Shown here: positions 34,524-43,147 of the stretch, piece after piece
Layout: every line of letters begins with the position of its first letter
Numbering within the stretch: the stretch's first letter is position 1
Origin: Tumebacillus_A lipolyticus
GTDB taxonomy: Bacteria > Bacillota > Bacilli > Tumebacillales > Tumebacillaceae
DNA length: 64,000 nucleotides
Direction of reading: 5' to 3'
Assembly: GCF_042682745.1 (NCBI RefSeq)
Contig: NZ_JBHUIO010000011.1
Location: 434,001 to 498,000, forward strand
Position numbers and translations under genes: made by a program
The notes under the pieces: generated by a model
Database searches by the model: none
What the model was told of the DNA's origin: nothing
Seen by the model: only the letters and a program-made list of their open reading frames with translations

Positions 34524-35140
34524 GCCTTTGCCCCCTCCTCCGCCACGCGCAGAAAATTATCCAGCAGCTGAAGCCCGACACGACTCGATTTCTCCGGATG
34601 AAACTGCATGCCGAACACATTGCGATCGGCGACGATGCCGGGCACTTCGCCATGATAGTCGGTCGTCGCCAGAATCACGTCTCGCCGCTCTGGCTCCACA
34701 TAGAGCGAATGCACCCAATAGACGTAATCGCCGCTCTCCACAGCGGTGAGCAACCTGTCCGCTCGCTGCAAAGCCAGCCGATTCCAGCCGATGTGCGGGA
34801 TCTTGAACGATCCTTGAAATCTCTTCACAGACCCAGGGATCAGGTCGAGACCTGCGTGGAGCCCATGCTCCTCGCTCGACGTGAACAGCAGCTGCATCCC
34901 CAGGCAGATGCCCAGCAGCGGTTTCCCCGCCCGAACCAGCTCGTGAATCGCTGGCACCATCCCTTGTGCGGTCAGGTTGGTCATCGCATCACCAAACGCG
35001 CCCACCCCGGGCAGAACAGCAGCATCTGCTGTTCGCACCAGCTCGGGGTCGCCCGTCACCACGATGTCGCTGGTGAACGTTCGCAGCGCTTTTTCGACGG
35101 AGCGCAAGTTGCCCATGCCATAATCGATCACCGCGATCAT
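34520..35140 (-). CDS. hisH: Imidazole glycerol phosphate synthase, glutaminase subunit
   Basis: A 206-residue class I glutamine amidotransferase that supplies ammonia to HisF. The nucleophile Cys is in LLGICLGMQLLF near 80 and the His/Glu pair is in GMQFHPEKSS near 185. Length is normal. It begins three bases after hisB and overlaps hisA by four bases. Confidence 0.96.
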   Translation of the reverse strand: MIAVIDYGMGNLRSVEKALRTFTSDIVVTGDPELVRTADAAVLPGVGAFGDAMTNLTAQGMVPAIHELVRAGKPLLGICLGMQLLFTSSEEHGLHAGLDLIPGSVKRFQGSFKIPHIGWNRLALQRADRLLTAVESGDYVYWVHSLYVEPERRDVILATTDYHGEVPGIVADRNVFGMQFHPEKSSRVGLQLLDNFLRVAEEGAKA

Positions 35141-35143
35141 CGC

Positions 35144-35734
35144 TCACAGCACCCCCTTGGTCGAAGGGATGCCCGGCCGCTTCAGGTCGCTGGCCACCGC
35201 ATCTGCCAGCGCGCCGCCAAACGCCTTGAAGATCGCTTCGATCATGTGGTGCGTGTTCGTGCCGTAGAGAACGCGGATGTGCAGCGTCACGCCCGCATTG
35301 CCGGCAAAGGCGCGGAAAAACTCTTCGACCAGCTCCGTCTGAAACGTGCCGACATCGGCGCGGGGAAAGGCTGCCTGAAAGACGAGGTACGATCGCCCCG
35401 AGATGTCGAGCGCGACATGCGCCAGCGATTCGTCCATCGGCGTGAAGCGGCTGCCATAACGGCGAATCCCCGCCTTGTCGCCGACCGCTTGGCGAAACGC
35501 TTGACCGAGCGCGATGCCGAGATCTTCGACCGTGTGATGATCGTCGATGTCGACATCCCCCTGCGCCAAGATCTTCAGATCAAAGTTGCCATGCGCGGCG
35601 AACAGGTCGAGCATGTGCCGCAGAAAGGGCACGGGGAGCTGCAGATCGCGCCGCCCCGAACCGTCGAGATTGAGGGCGAGCTCGATCTGCGTTTCGGTCG
35701 TGTTTCTGCAGATCGCAGCGTGACGGTCAGCCAT
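35144..35734 (-). CDS. hisB: Imidazoleglycerol-phosphate dehydratase
   Basis: A 196-residue monofunctional IGPD that binds manganese. The two His-rich metal motifs are DDHHTVEDLGIALG near 65-78 and THHMIEAIFKAFG near 165-177. There is no phosphatase domain, consistent with a separate PHP histidinol phosphatase at 30972. GGGGAGGGAG precedes the ATG at 35734. The start overlaps the end of hisD by eight bases. Confidence 0.96.
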   Translation of the reverse strand: MADRHAAICRNTTETQIELALNLDGSGRRDLQLPVPFLRHMLDLFAAHGNFDLKILAQGDVDIDDHHTVEDLGIALGQAFRQAVGDKAGIRRYGSRFTPMDESLAHVALDISGRSYLVFQAAFPRADVGTFQTELVEEFFRAFAGNAGVTLHIRVLYGTNTHHMIEAIFKAFGGALADAVASDLKRPGIPSTKGVL

Positions 35735-37019
35735 CGTTTCGCTCCCTCCCCTCTTTGGCGAGGCGAACGCGAATCGCTTGCGCATGCGCGGTCAGCCCTT
35801 CCGCTTCGGCGAGCGCGATCACATGGTGCCCATTCCGCAGCAGCGACTCTTTGCCATAGCAGATCAGCGATGATTTTTTGATGAAATCATCGACAGACAG
35901 CGGCGAGGAAAAGCGAGCGGTGCCCGCTGTCGGCAGCGTGTGGTTCGGCCCGGCGAAATAGTCCCCGACCGGCTCTGGGGAGTAAGGTCCGACGAAGATC
36001 GCACCCGCATTTTCGACGCGGCCCGCCCAGCTGAGCGCATCTTCCACCAACAGTTCCAAATGCTCTGGCGCCATGCGATCGACCAGCGCGAACGCCTGCT
36101 CCAGATCGTCCGTCAAAACGATCGCGCCTCGTGCGGCGAGCGATTCGGCAGCGATCTCCTTGCGGGGCAGCCGCTCGATCTGCACGGCGAGCGCGCGCGC
36201 GACCCGGTCTGCCAGCGCCGGCGACGGGGTGACGCAGATCGCCGCAGCGCGGGGGTCATGCTCCGCCTGTGCCAGCATGTCGGCCGCCACATAGTCGGGA
36301 TCGGCGCTGTCATCCGCCACGATCATCACTTCGGAAGGGCCGGCGATCATATCGATCGCCACCTTGCCGAACACCTCCTGCTTGGCCAGCGCCACATAGA
36401 GGTTGCCCGGTCCGGTGATCTTGTCGACCGGGCGAATCGTCTCCGTGCCGTATGCGAGCGCCCCGATCGCCTGAGCGCCACCGACGCGGTACGCCTCGGC
36501 GATGCCGAGCTCGCGGATCGTCACCAGCACGTGCGGGTCGACCTCTCCTGCTCGATCGGGCGGCGTGACCAAGACGATCTCTCGCACTCCGGCCACCTGA
36601 GCGGGGACGGCGTTCATCAGCACAGAGGACGGATAGGCGGCACGACCGCCCGGCACATAGATGCCAACCCGTCGCAACGGCCGGACGATCTGCCCGAGCA
36701 GATTGCCCTCGCGGTCGGGCAGCAACAGCGAAGTGCGCGTCTGCGCCTGATGAAAGCGCCTGATGTTGTCGTGCGCCTGGCGCAAGGCGGTCAAAAACTC
36801 GGCTGTTACCTGCCGATACGCCCGTTCATAGGCGTGATCCGGGATGCGCAGATCGTCCAGCGCAACGCCATCATATTGAAGCGTACAGCGCTTGAGCGCC
36901 CGATCCCCTGCCGCCTGAACGTCTGCGAGGATGGCGCGCACCGCTTCGCGCTCCGCCGCCTGCTCCTCCTCCTGCCGGTCTTTGCACAGATAGTCTGCGA
37001 GCTGCAGCACTTCGATCAT
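35727..37019 (-). CDS. hisD: Histidinol dehydrogenase
   Basis: A 430-residue zinc enzyme that oxidises histidinol twice to histidine. Motifs include IYVPGGRAAYPSSVLMNAVPA near 118-138, DMIAGPSEVMIVADD near 230, LAQAEHDPRAAA near 257, MAPEHLELLV near 325 and the GPNHTLPTAGTAR signature near 362. The ATG overlaps the hisG stop by one base (TGATG). The open frame continues far upstream inside hisG, but that part is a frame shadow. Confidence 0.96.
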   Translation of the reverse strand: MIEVLQLADYLCKDRQEEEQAAEREAVRAILADVQAAGDRALKRCTLQYDGVALDDLRIPDHAYERAYRQVTAEFLTALRQAHDNIRRFHQAQTRTSLLLPDREGNLLGQIVRPLRRVGIYVPGGRAAYPSSVLMNAVPAQVAGVREIVLVTPPDRAGEVDPHVLVTIRELGIAEAYRVGGAQAIGALAYGTETIRPVDKITGPGNLYVALAKQEVFGKVAIDMIAGPSEVMIVADDSADPDYVAADMLAQAEHDPRAAAICVTPSPALADRVARALAVQIERLPRKEIAAESLAARGAIVLTDDLEQAFALVDRMAPEHLELLVEDALSWAGRVENAGAIFVGPYSPEPVGDYFAGPNHTLPTAGTARFSSPLSVDDFIKKSSLICYGKESLLRNGHHVIALAEAEGLTAHAQAIRVRLAKEGRERNDG

Positions 37020-37660
37020 CACACCGCAGCCCCTTTCACCACGACAGCCTGCAGGTTGCGCACCAGCAGATCGATCGCTTTGTATTTCAGGCGGAAACTC
37101 ATCCGATTGGCCACGAGGCGCGTGGAGATCTCCATGACCTCCGCCTGCACGACCAGACCGTTTTCGCGCAGGGTGCGCCCCGTCTCCACCACATCGACGA
37201 TGCACTCGGCAAGCCCGATCAGCGGGGCGAGCTCCACCGAGCCGTTCATGCAGATCACTTCCGCCTGCTGACCGCGACCGCGGAAAAACTCGGCGGCGAT
37301 CCGCGGGTATTTGGATGCGACCTTTTGCATCGGTTCGCCCGCCATTCGCTCTGGCAGCCCCGCCACCGCCATCTTGCAGCGACCGATGCCCAGATCGAGC
37401 AGTTCGTACAGATCGCGGCCCGCCTCGACCAACACATCTTTGCCCGCGATGCCGATGTCTGCCACCCCGTGCTCCACATAGGTGGGCACATCGACCGGCT
37501 TGGCCAACACGTATCGAATCGTGCCGCAGGAGCTCTGCAAGATCAGCTTTCGCGACTGCAGACCTTCTGGCTGCGGCAGTCCGGCTGCGGCCAGCAGCCG
37601 GAGCGTCTCGTCTAAAATCCTTCCTTTGGACAGCGCGATGGTCAGCGCTTGTTCGCTCAT
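37019..37660 (-). CDS. hisG: ATP phosphoribosyltransferase catalytic subunit, short form
   Basis: A 213-residue short-form HisG for the first and committed step, joining ATP and PRPP. ALSKGRI is at the N terminus, the DIGIAGKDVL loop is near 60 and the PRPP-binding region DVVETGRTLRENGL is near 155. The short form lacks the C-terminal histidine-sensing domain and needs HisZ, which is encoded directly upstream. The ATG at 37660 is preferred over a TTG three codons earlier on ribosome-site spacing. Confidence 0.95.
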   Translation of the reverse strand: MSEQALTIALSKGRILDETLRLLAAAGLPQPEGLQSRKLILQSSCGTIRYVLAKPVDVPTYVEHGVADIGIAGKDVLVEAGRDLYELLDLGIGRCKMAVAGLPERMAGEPMQKVASKYPRIAAEFFRGRGQQAEVICMNGSVELAPLIGLAECIVDVVETGRTLRENGLVVQAEVMEISTRLVANRMSFRLKYKAIDLLVRNLQAVVVKGAAV

Positions 37661-37690
37661 CTCTCTCAACTTCCTTTCTCGATCACTGCC

Positions 37691-38932
37691 TCACTGTGAA
37701 AACAGGTGGCAAAAATCGCTGTACATCGCCCGCAGCAGCTTGGTCGACGTCAACAGCTTGCCCTTGCGAAACGGCACTAAGGTCACATGTTCATCCACCC
37801 GCTCCTGCATCGCCCGCTCCACATCCTCCACCCGCTGGGCGGTGATGATAAAGTGCTTGGCGCGCAGAAAGGAGGCAAACCCGATCACCGGATAGCGATC
37901 CTCTTCCGCATAGAGCAGCAGATAGCGCTCTTTCGGATCTTTGGGCAACGCTTTCTCCAACATCTCCAGCACCCGCTCGATGCCGATCACAAATCCGGTC
38001 GCCGGCACCGACCGCCCAAACTTCGCGACCAGCTGATCGTAGCGTCCGCCCGAGCAGATCGGAAACCCGACCTGCGGCGCGTATCCTTCGAAAATCGCCC
38101 CGGTGTAGTAGCGCTTGGTCAACAGCAAGCTCAGGTCGAGCTGCAAGCACGACTCCACGTTGTGCAGGACGAGGACATCCCAGATCGTGCGCAAATTGTC
38201 CAGCGCGGCAAGCGCTTCGGCCGACGCGGTCAGCTTCGCCGCTCGCGCCAACACCTCGATGCCGCCCCGCAGCTGGGGCACTTCGCGCAAGATCGCCTGC
38301 GATGCTTCCGCCTCCACCTCCGCTGCCACCAGCTGGTCATACGCGACAAAATCTTTTGCCAGCAGGGCGCAGGCCAGCTTCTCGCGCACGCTCTCCTGCT
38401 CGATGTGCTCCTTGAGCAAAGCGTGCAAAAACTGCACCTGCCCGATCGCCAAGCAATAGCCCTGCACGCCTGCCGCCTCTAGCGCAGTGATCAGCAGCGC
38501 GATCACCTCCGCATCCGCATCGGGGGTCTGATCCCCCATCAGCTCCACGCCCGACTGGGTGAACTCCACGGCGCGCCCCGCTTCCAGCCCGTGCTGGCGA
38601 AAGATGCTCGCATTGTAGGACAGGCGGACCGGCATGCGCCTGTCCTGCAGAGAGGAGGCGAGAACGCGCGCGATCGGCGCTGTCATGTCCGGTCGCAACA
38701 CGACCGCCCGACCTGATCTTTCAATAAATGTGAACAGATTGTCTTCCTCTTCGCGATAGGCACCGTTGGCAAACGTCTCCGCATATTCGAACGTCGGGGT
38801 CACGATCTCCTCATAACCCCAATCTCTGAGCACGACTGCGATCTTCTTTTCAATCTCGCGCTTTCTGGCTGCCAGCGGCGGCAAGATGTCGCGCACACCG
38901 CGCGGCTTTTCAAACAGAATTGGCTGGTCCAT
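37691..38932 (-). CDS. hisZ: HisZ, ATP phosphoribosyltransferase regulatory subunit
   Basis: A 413-residue paralogue of histidyl-tRNA synthetase that lacks an anticodon-recognition role and forms the HisG-HisZ octamer with histidine feedback. KPRGVRDILPPLAARKREIE opens the catalytic-like domain. Motif-2-like LRPDMTAPIARVLAS is near 75, and CSGGRYDQLVAKFG near 275 is the class II motif. The ATG at 38932 is preferred, with AAAAGGG about ten bases upstream. It is the first gene of the his operon behind a strong promoter. Confidence 0.93.
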   Translation of the reverse strand: MDQPILFEKPRGVRDILPPLAARKREIEKKIAVVLRDWGYEEIVTPTFEYAETFANGAYREEEDNLFTFIERSGRAVVLRPDMTAPIARVLASSLQDRRMPVRLSYNASIFRQHGLEAGRAVEFTQSGVELMGDQTPDADAEVIALLITALEAAGVQGYCLAIGQVQFLHALLKEHIEQESVREKLACALLAKDFVAYDQLVAAEVEAEASQAILREVPQLRGGIEVLARAAKLTASAEALAALDNLRTIWDVLVLHNVESCLQLDLSLLLTKRYYTGAIFEGYAPQVGFPICSGGRYDQLVAKFGRSVPATGFVIGIERVLEMLEKALPKDPKERYLLLYAEEDRYPVIGFASFLRAKHFIITAQRVEDVERAMQERVDEHVTLVPFRKGKLLTSTKLLRAMYSDFCHLFSQ

Positions 38933-38950
38933 CCATTTCACACCCTTTTC

Positions 38951-38976
38951 ACTTTAGTCTGCTAATATGCTAAAGT
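38951..38976. promoter_or_regulatory. Inverted repeat in the his leader, possible operator
   Basis: ACTTTAG-n12-CTAAAGT lies between the -10 box of the his promoter and the hisZ ribosome site. It could be a repressor site or a short hairpin. The regulator is not identified. Confidence 0.35.
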
Positions 38977-38990
38977 ATTTGGCTACGGCT

Positions 38991-39019
38991 ATCCTATCAC
39001 GGCAGATTGGGGCTGTCAA
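38991..39019 (-). promoter_or_regulatory. Promoter of the his operon
   Basis: A consensus TTGACA (39014-39019), 17-base spacer and TAGGAT (38991-38996) face hisZ. The leader to the start codon is about 55 bases. No T-box or long attenuator fits in that length. Confidence 0.75.
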
Positions 39020-39148
39020 TGAAACTTGCCGATCTGATCAGCAGATCATTCCCAGTTGTAATTTTTAAAAAATAATAGTAGAAAAACAATATTGATTGAG
39101 TTAATATATTTGTACATGTAAAAACCACATAGGGAGGCGCATCAAGCC

Positions 39149-40297
39149 ATGTCAATCATTTCGAAAGAGCCGAGCAAACGGAAGCTATCTGAACGTGAAC
39201 GACAAATGCAACAAGAGGTTCTGAAACGCTTTCGTTCAAAGGTCAGCCCTTCTTTGGGCAAGTTGGTCAAGGAGTCTGAAGCGGTCGCCAAACAGTTTAT
39301 CCCGAGCCCCTATGAGGCGCTTGAGTTTGGGACGGAGGCTCCGTTTGAAGAGGGCAAGAACAATCACGGCATCTATGGCTTGGAGCGCATCTACGAAGAC
39401 AGAGCAGTGTTGACTCCGTATTTTGAATGTTCCGCCTACTGTCGCTACTGCTTTAAAAAGACCCGCACCTTGGGTGGCGAAGCGAAGCGGATGTCAGATG
39501 AGAACATCGACGCTGCGATGCGATACATTGCCAGCGACTCGCGGATCAAGACGGTGCTGATCACCGGCGGTGACCCGTTTATCGACGCTGAGCTGCTGGA
39601 GCGCGTGTTGACTCAGGTGGTCGAGATTCCCCACGTGCGCAACATCCGCGTCGGCACGCGCAACATCCTGTTCCAACCGGAAGCGATCACCGACGAGCTC
39701 GCCGAGATGATCGCCCGCTTCAACCACATCGACTATGAAAATCCGAAAAACTCCCGCAACATCTCGGTCGGCCTGTCGCTCAACCACCCGGATGAGCTGA
39801 CGCCAGACGTGATTCGCGCCGCTCAGCGCTTCATCAGCCGCGGGGTGATCATCCGCGGTCAGACCGTGTTGATGAAAGGCATCAACGACGATGCCAAGAC
39901 GATCCATGAGCTGATCTCGATGTTCCTCGCCGTCGGCATCGTTCCTTACTACCTGTTCCACTGCATGCCGGTCGTCGGCGCCAAACACTTCCGCACCTCT
40001 GTGCAAAAGGGAATCGATATCCTGCGCGAACTGTCGCCGTTCTCCGGCTCGACCGCGCCTCACTACGTATACGTCACGCCGATCGGCAAGCACCGCGTCG
40101 GCCCCGGCCACCATCTCGACTATGTGGAGATCGACGGGCTCCGCTACATCAAAGCGAAGACGCCCTACAAGGCGACAGATTTCCTCGAATTCTCCGACAA
40201 TACCAAGCTGCCACCTCTGCACGAGATCGACGAGGACGGGTATGTGATCTCCTACTATCTCGACGGTGATGACAACGAACTGGAGGTTCTTGCATGA
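39149..40297 (+). CDS. Lysine-2,3-aminomutase-like radical SAM/PLP enzyme
   Basis: A 382-residue KamA-family protein. The radical SAM cluster motif is CSAYCRYC (Cys94, 98, 101), with LITGGDP near 138 as the SAM-binding GGE-like strand. The PLP lysine is probably Lys314 in PIGKHRVG. The family moves an alpha-amino group to the beta carbon. At the positions that bind the substrate side-chain amine in clostridial KamA (Asp293 and Asp330), my alignment from memory gives Met273 and about Thr310, so lysine is unlikely to be the substrate. AGGGAGG lies eleven bases before the ATG. It overlaps the first ATP-grasp gene by four bases. Proposed role: beta-amino acid supply for a small peptide. Confidence 0.85.
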   Translation: MSIISKEPSKRKLSERERQMQQEVLKRFRSKVSPSLGKLVKESEAVAKQFIPSPYEALEFGTEAPFEEGKNNHGIYGLERIYEDRAVLTPYFECSAYCRYCFKKTRTLGGEAKRMSDENIDAAMRYIASDSRIKTVLITGGDPFIDAELLERVLTQVVEIPHVRNIRVGTRNILFQPEAITDELAEMIARFNHIDYENPKNSRNISVGLSLNHPDELTPDVIRAAQRFISRGVIIRGQTVLMKGINDDAKTIHELISMFLAVGIVPYYLFHCMPVVGAKHFRTSVQKGIDILRELSPFSGSTAPHYVYVTPIGKHRVGPGHHLDYVEIDGLRYIKAKTPYKATDFLEFSDNTKLPPLHEIDEDGYVISYYLDGDDNELEVLA

Positions 40298-41691
40298 CTC
40301 AGCAAAAAGCGTACATCTTCTGTGAAAATCTATACCCGCTCGTACTCGCCCGCCGCGCCGTCTACGCGAAGGATGCGGGCTATCGCACCATCCTGATCTC
40401 CACGGAGCTCTCAGCGCCGGAGATCAAGTCGCTCCGCGACTTTGAAGAGTCCAAGCTTGAGGGCAAGACCGTCTTCGACGTCATGATCCCCACCGACTTG
40501 TTCGACCTCGACACGCTGCGCCAACACGTGGCGGAGATCGAAAAGGAAACGCCGATCGGCGGCTTTATGTGCGGCATCGGCACGTTCCACAACGGGTCGC
40601 TGGTCGGCTCCAACGTCTCGATCTTGGCGGAAGAGCGCGGGCTGGTCTCCCAAAATTCGGATGCGGTCTTCCGCTGCAACAACAAGTTCCTCACCCGCGA
40701 TGCCCTGCGCGCAGCCGGTGTGCCCACCGTCGATTTTGGCATGGCGACAGACGAGGAGACCGCTCGCGTTCATGCGAGCCGCATCGGCTATCCTGTCATC
40801 CTCAAGCCGGTCAACGGCGCCGCTTCGCACATGATCGTCAAATGTTCGAACGAGGAGGAGCTGGTCAGCAAGTTCCGCGATGCGATGGAGCGGCTTCCGA
40901 ACTCGACGAACAAAGGCTCCTACGAGTCGGCGCACAGCTACCCAGATCGCAGTGGCACGGTCGTCCATTTCGATCCGATGACCTCGATGCTGGTGGAAAA
41001 ATACATCCCCGGCCGCGAAGCGAGCGTCGAGATGATGATCACCGAAGATGAGTACATCCCGTTGCTCGTCCATGACAAAGTGACGATGTCTGAGCGCGAG
41101 CGGTGCTTCTATGAGCATCTGCTGGTCGTGCCTCCACAGCGCTTCACCCAAGAGGAAGAGCAGGAGATGAAAGACTACGCGGTGGCGGTCGCCAAAGCGG
41201 TCGGACTGAAAAACTCGTTCTCCCATGTCGAGCTTCGCTACGGCGACGACGGGATGGGGCCGCAGCTCTTGGAGATCAACCCGCGCATCGGCGGCATGTG
41301 GGTGCAAGAGAGCATCAAGGCGCTGGTCGGCATCGACCCGCAGCCCATTCATGTCAAGATGATGGACGGCACCTTTACGGCAGAGTCCGAATACAAGTCG
41401 AGCGACGAGATCCACGCGATGTTCACCATCTATCCACCCCATTCCGGCCTGCTGGAAAAGGTGGACGGCCTGGAGGAACTGAAGCAGATTCCCGAGATGA
41501 TCCACTCCAAACAGGCAGTCCCGAACGGTTCGGTCATCTACGCAGAGGATGAAGAGTGCTTCTTGGTGATGTGCTTCATCAAGACAGACTCGTACGAGCG
41601 CGTTTACGAAATCTACGAAGACGCCTGCAAGATGGTCTCCTTTACGATCAACCAGAATGTTACATCACAGGAGGAAGTGGCTAACGCATGA
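40294..41691 (+). CDS. ATP-grasp ligase 1 (L-amino-acid-ligase-like)
   Basis: A 465-residue ATP-grasp protein. The N-terminal pre-grasp domain runs to about 125. The ATP-grasp fold follows, with GYPVILKPVNGAASHMI near 168-184, LVEKYIPGREASVEMMI near 233 and the metal-binding LLEINPRIGG near 327. A C-terminal domain follows. Enzymes of this fold (BacD-type) join a carboxylate to an amine through an acyl phosphate. It overlaps kamA-like by four bases upstream and the MFS gene by four bases downstream, so the three are translationally coupled. It is the most divergent of the three paralogues in this cluster. Substrates unknown. Confidence 0.88.
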   Translation: MTQQKAYIFCENLYPLVLARRAVYAKDAGYRTILISTELSAPEIKSLRDFEESKLEGKTVFDVMIPTDLFDLDTLRQHVAEIEKETPIGGFMCGIGTFHNGSLVGSNVSILAEERGLVSQNSDAVFRCNNKFLTRDALRAAGVPTVDFGMATDEETARVHASRIGYPVILKPVNGAASHMIVKCSNEEELVSKFRDAMERLPNSTNKGSYESAHSYPDRSGTVVHFDPMTSMLVEKYIPGREASVEMMITEDEYIPLLVHDKVTMSERERCFYEHLLVVPPQRFTQEEEQEMKDYAVAVAKAVGLKNSFSHVELRYGDDGMGPQLLEINPRIGGMWVQESIKALVGIDPQPIHVKMMDGTFTAESEYKSSDEIHAMFTIYPPHSGLLEKVDGLEELKQIPEMIHSKQAVPNGSVIYAEDEECFLVMCFIKTDSYERVYEIYEDACKMVSFTINQNVTSQEEVANA

Positions 41692-42956
41692 CAACAGCAG
41701 TTCCAGCTCCAGAGAACAAAAAAGCGTTCCGACATCTCTATCAACTGACTGCGGGCAAGACGATCTCCGACATCGGCAACAATTTCGATATGGTCGCCCT
41801 GAACATGTTCGTCTACCTGTTGACCGAGAGCGCAGTCTACATGGGGCTGTTCATGGCCGTTCGGCTGGCAGGCGCGTTTATCACCGGTTTTTATGCGGGC
41901 ATCCTCGCCGACCGAATGAACCGCAAGCATCTGATGATCCTCTCTGATGTCGGGAGGTCGCTCGCGCTGGTCACCTTGGTGCTCACCCCTGCTGAGTATC
42001 AGACGATCGTGCTCTTCCCCGTCACCTTTTTGATGGGATGCTTTTCCACGCTGTTTGGCGTGTCCTTGCAGTCGAGCATCCCGGTGATCGTCGGCAAAGA
42101 AAATGTCGTCAAGGCCAATGCGGTGCTGACAGCATGGGGCTCAGTCGCGATGGTGATCGGTCTGTTCGGCGCCGGGATCTTGCTCGGCAAAGTCTCCTAC
42201 CAGACCGTCTTCGTGATCGATGCGATGACCTACCTGATCTCGGCGCTCAACCTGATCTCGCTGCCGATCAAGACCAGTGAGCAGCGCGCAGGTGCAGCTC
42301 AGGAGAAAGTTTCGTTTTTCAGCGAGTTTCGCCTCATCTATTCCTACATCCGCACCTTGCCGATCCTGCTCTCCCTGATGGCGATCCGGCTGATCGACAC
42401 GTTCGGTTCGGCCGCTCACAACGTCGGGATGCCGATCTTCTCGGCACAGTTGAACCCAGCGCAACCTTCCCTGTACATGGGGATGATCTGGGGGGTCTGG
42501 GGCATCGGCAACCTGATCGGTTCGCGGGTGATGGCGAAGAAGTTTACCGGAAACGATGTCGCAGGCAACGAGCGCGCCTTTGGCATCGCGACATTCTTCA
42601 TGTCGCTGTTCTTCATCCTGATCTTCTTCGAAAGTCCGATCTGGCTGATCCTGATCTTCGCCGTGTTTGCTGGAGTCGCGGACGGCGTGTCGATGATCTG
42701 CTACAGCACCCGCCTGCAGCAGACGCCGGATGAGAAGCGCGGTCGAATGTTCGGCGTCTCCTCCACCTTGCAGACGGTCGGGTTCGCAGTCGGCATGGTG
42801 ATCTGCTCGCCGCTGTTCGAACTGCTCAAGCCGGTGGCGGTCGTCGGCATTCTGCACGGCCTGCCGATGATCATGGCGCTTCTGTTCACCCTCTACTATT
42901 TTGGCAAATGGAAAGCCAATCGCTCCTCCGCAAACAAAAGCCACGATGTCGCTTAG
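41688..42956 (+). CDS. MFS exporter of the kamA/ATP-grasp cluster
   Basis: A 422-residue transporter with about twelve helices of the DHA3-like type. NNFDMVALNMFVYLL is in helix 1 and GILADRMNRKHLM is the motif A loop near 80. Coupled translation with the preceding ligase (ATGA overlap) suggests it exports the product of the cluster and gives self-protection. ACAGGAGGAAGTGG lies upstream inside the ligase gene. A terminator overlaps its 3' end, so the second pair of ligases is transcribed separately. Confidence 0.88.
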   Translation: MTTAVPAPENKKAFRHLYQLTAGKTISDIGNNFDMVALNMFVYLLTESAVYMGLFMAVRLAGAFITGFYAGILADRMNRKHLMILSDVGRSLALVTLVLTPAEYQTIVLFPVTFLMGCFSTLFGVSLQSSIPVIVGKENVVKANAVLTAWGSVAMVIGLFGAGILLGKVSYQTVFVIDAMTYLISALNLISLPIKTSEQRAGAAQEKVSFFSEFRLIYSYIRTLPILLSLMAIRLIDTFGSAAHNVGMPIFSAQLNPAQPSLYMGMIWGVWGIGNLIGSRVMAKKFTGNDVAGNERAFGIATFFMSLFFILIFFESPIWLILIFAVFAGVADGVSMICYSTRLQQTPDEKRGRMFGVSSTLQTVGFAVGMVICSPLFELLKPVAVVGILHGLPMIMALLFTLYYFGKWKANRSSANKSHDVA

Positions 42957-42971
42957 ACATCGTGGCTTTTT
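42940..42971 (+). terminator. Terminator of the kamA-ligase-MFS operon
   Basis: An 11-bp perfect stem GCCACGATGTC/GACATCGTGGC with a five-base loop containing the MFS stop codon, then five T. Confidence 0.9.
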
Positions 42972-43043
42972 CTCGATTGCAGCCCCGCTCCGCCCACCAG
43001 CGGGCACTTCCCTTTTCCCACTCATTTCAATTGAAAAAAAGCC

Positions 43044-43072
43044 TTGCACTCCAATTTTAGTCGACGTATGAT
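43044..43072 (+). promoter_or_regulatory. Promoter of the second ligase operon
   Basis: TTGCAC (43044-43049), 17-base spacer, TATGAT (43067-43072). The surrounding leader to the ATG is AT-rich. Confidence 0.6.
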
Positions 43073-43147
43073 TGAGTGTAGTAGTTTAAAAGATGATGTA
43101 ATTTATAAATATAAAACAGAATATCTAAACTGGAGGTCTTAAACAGC

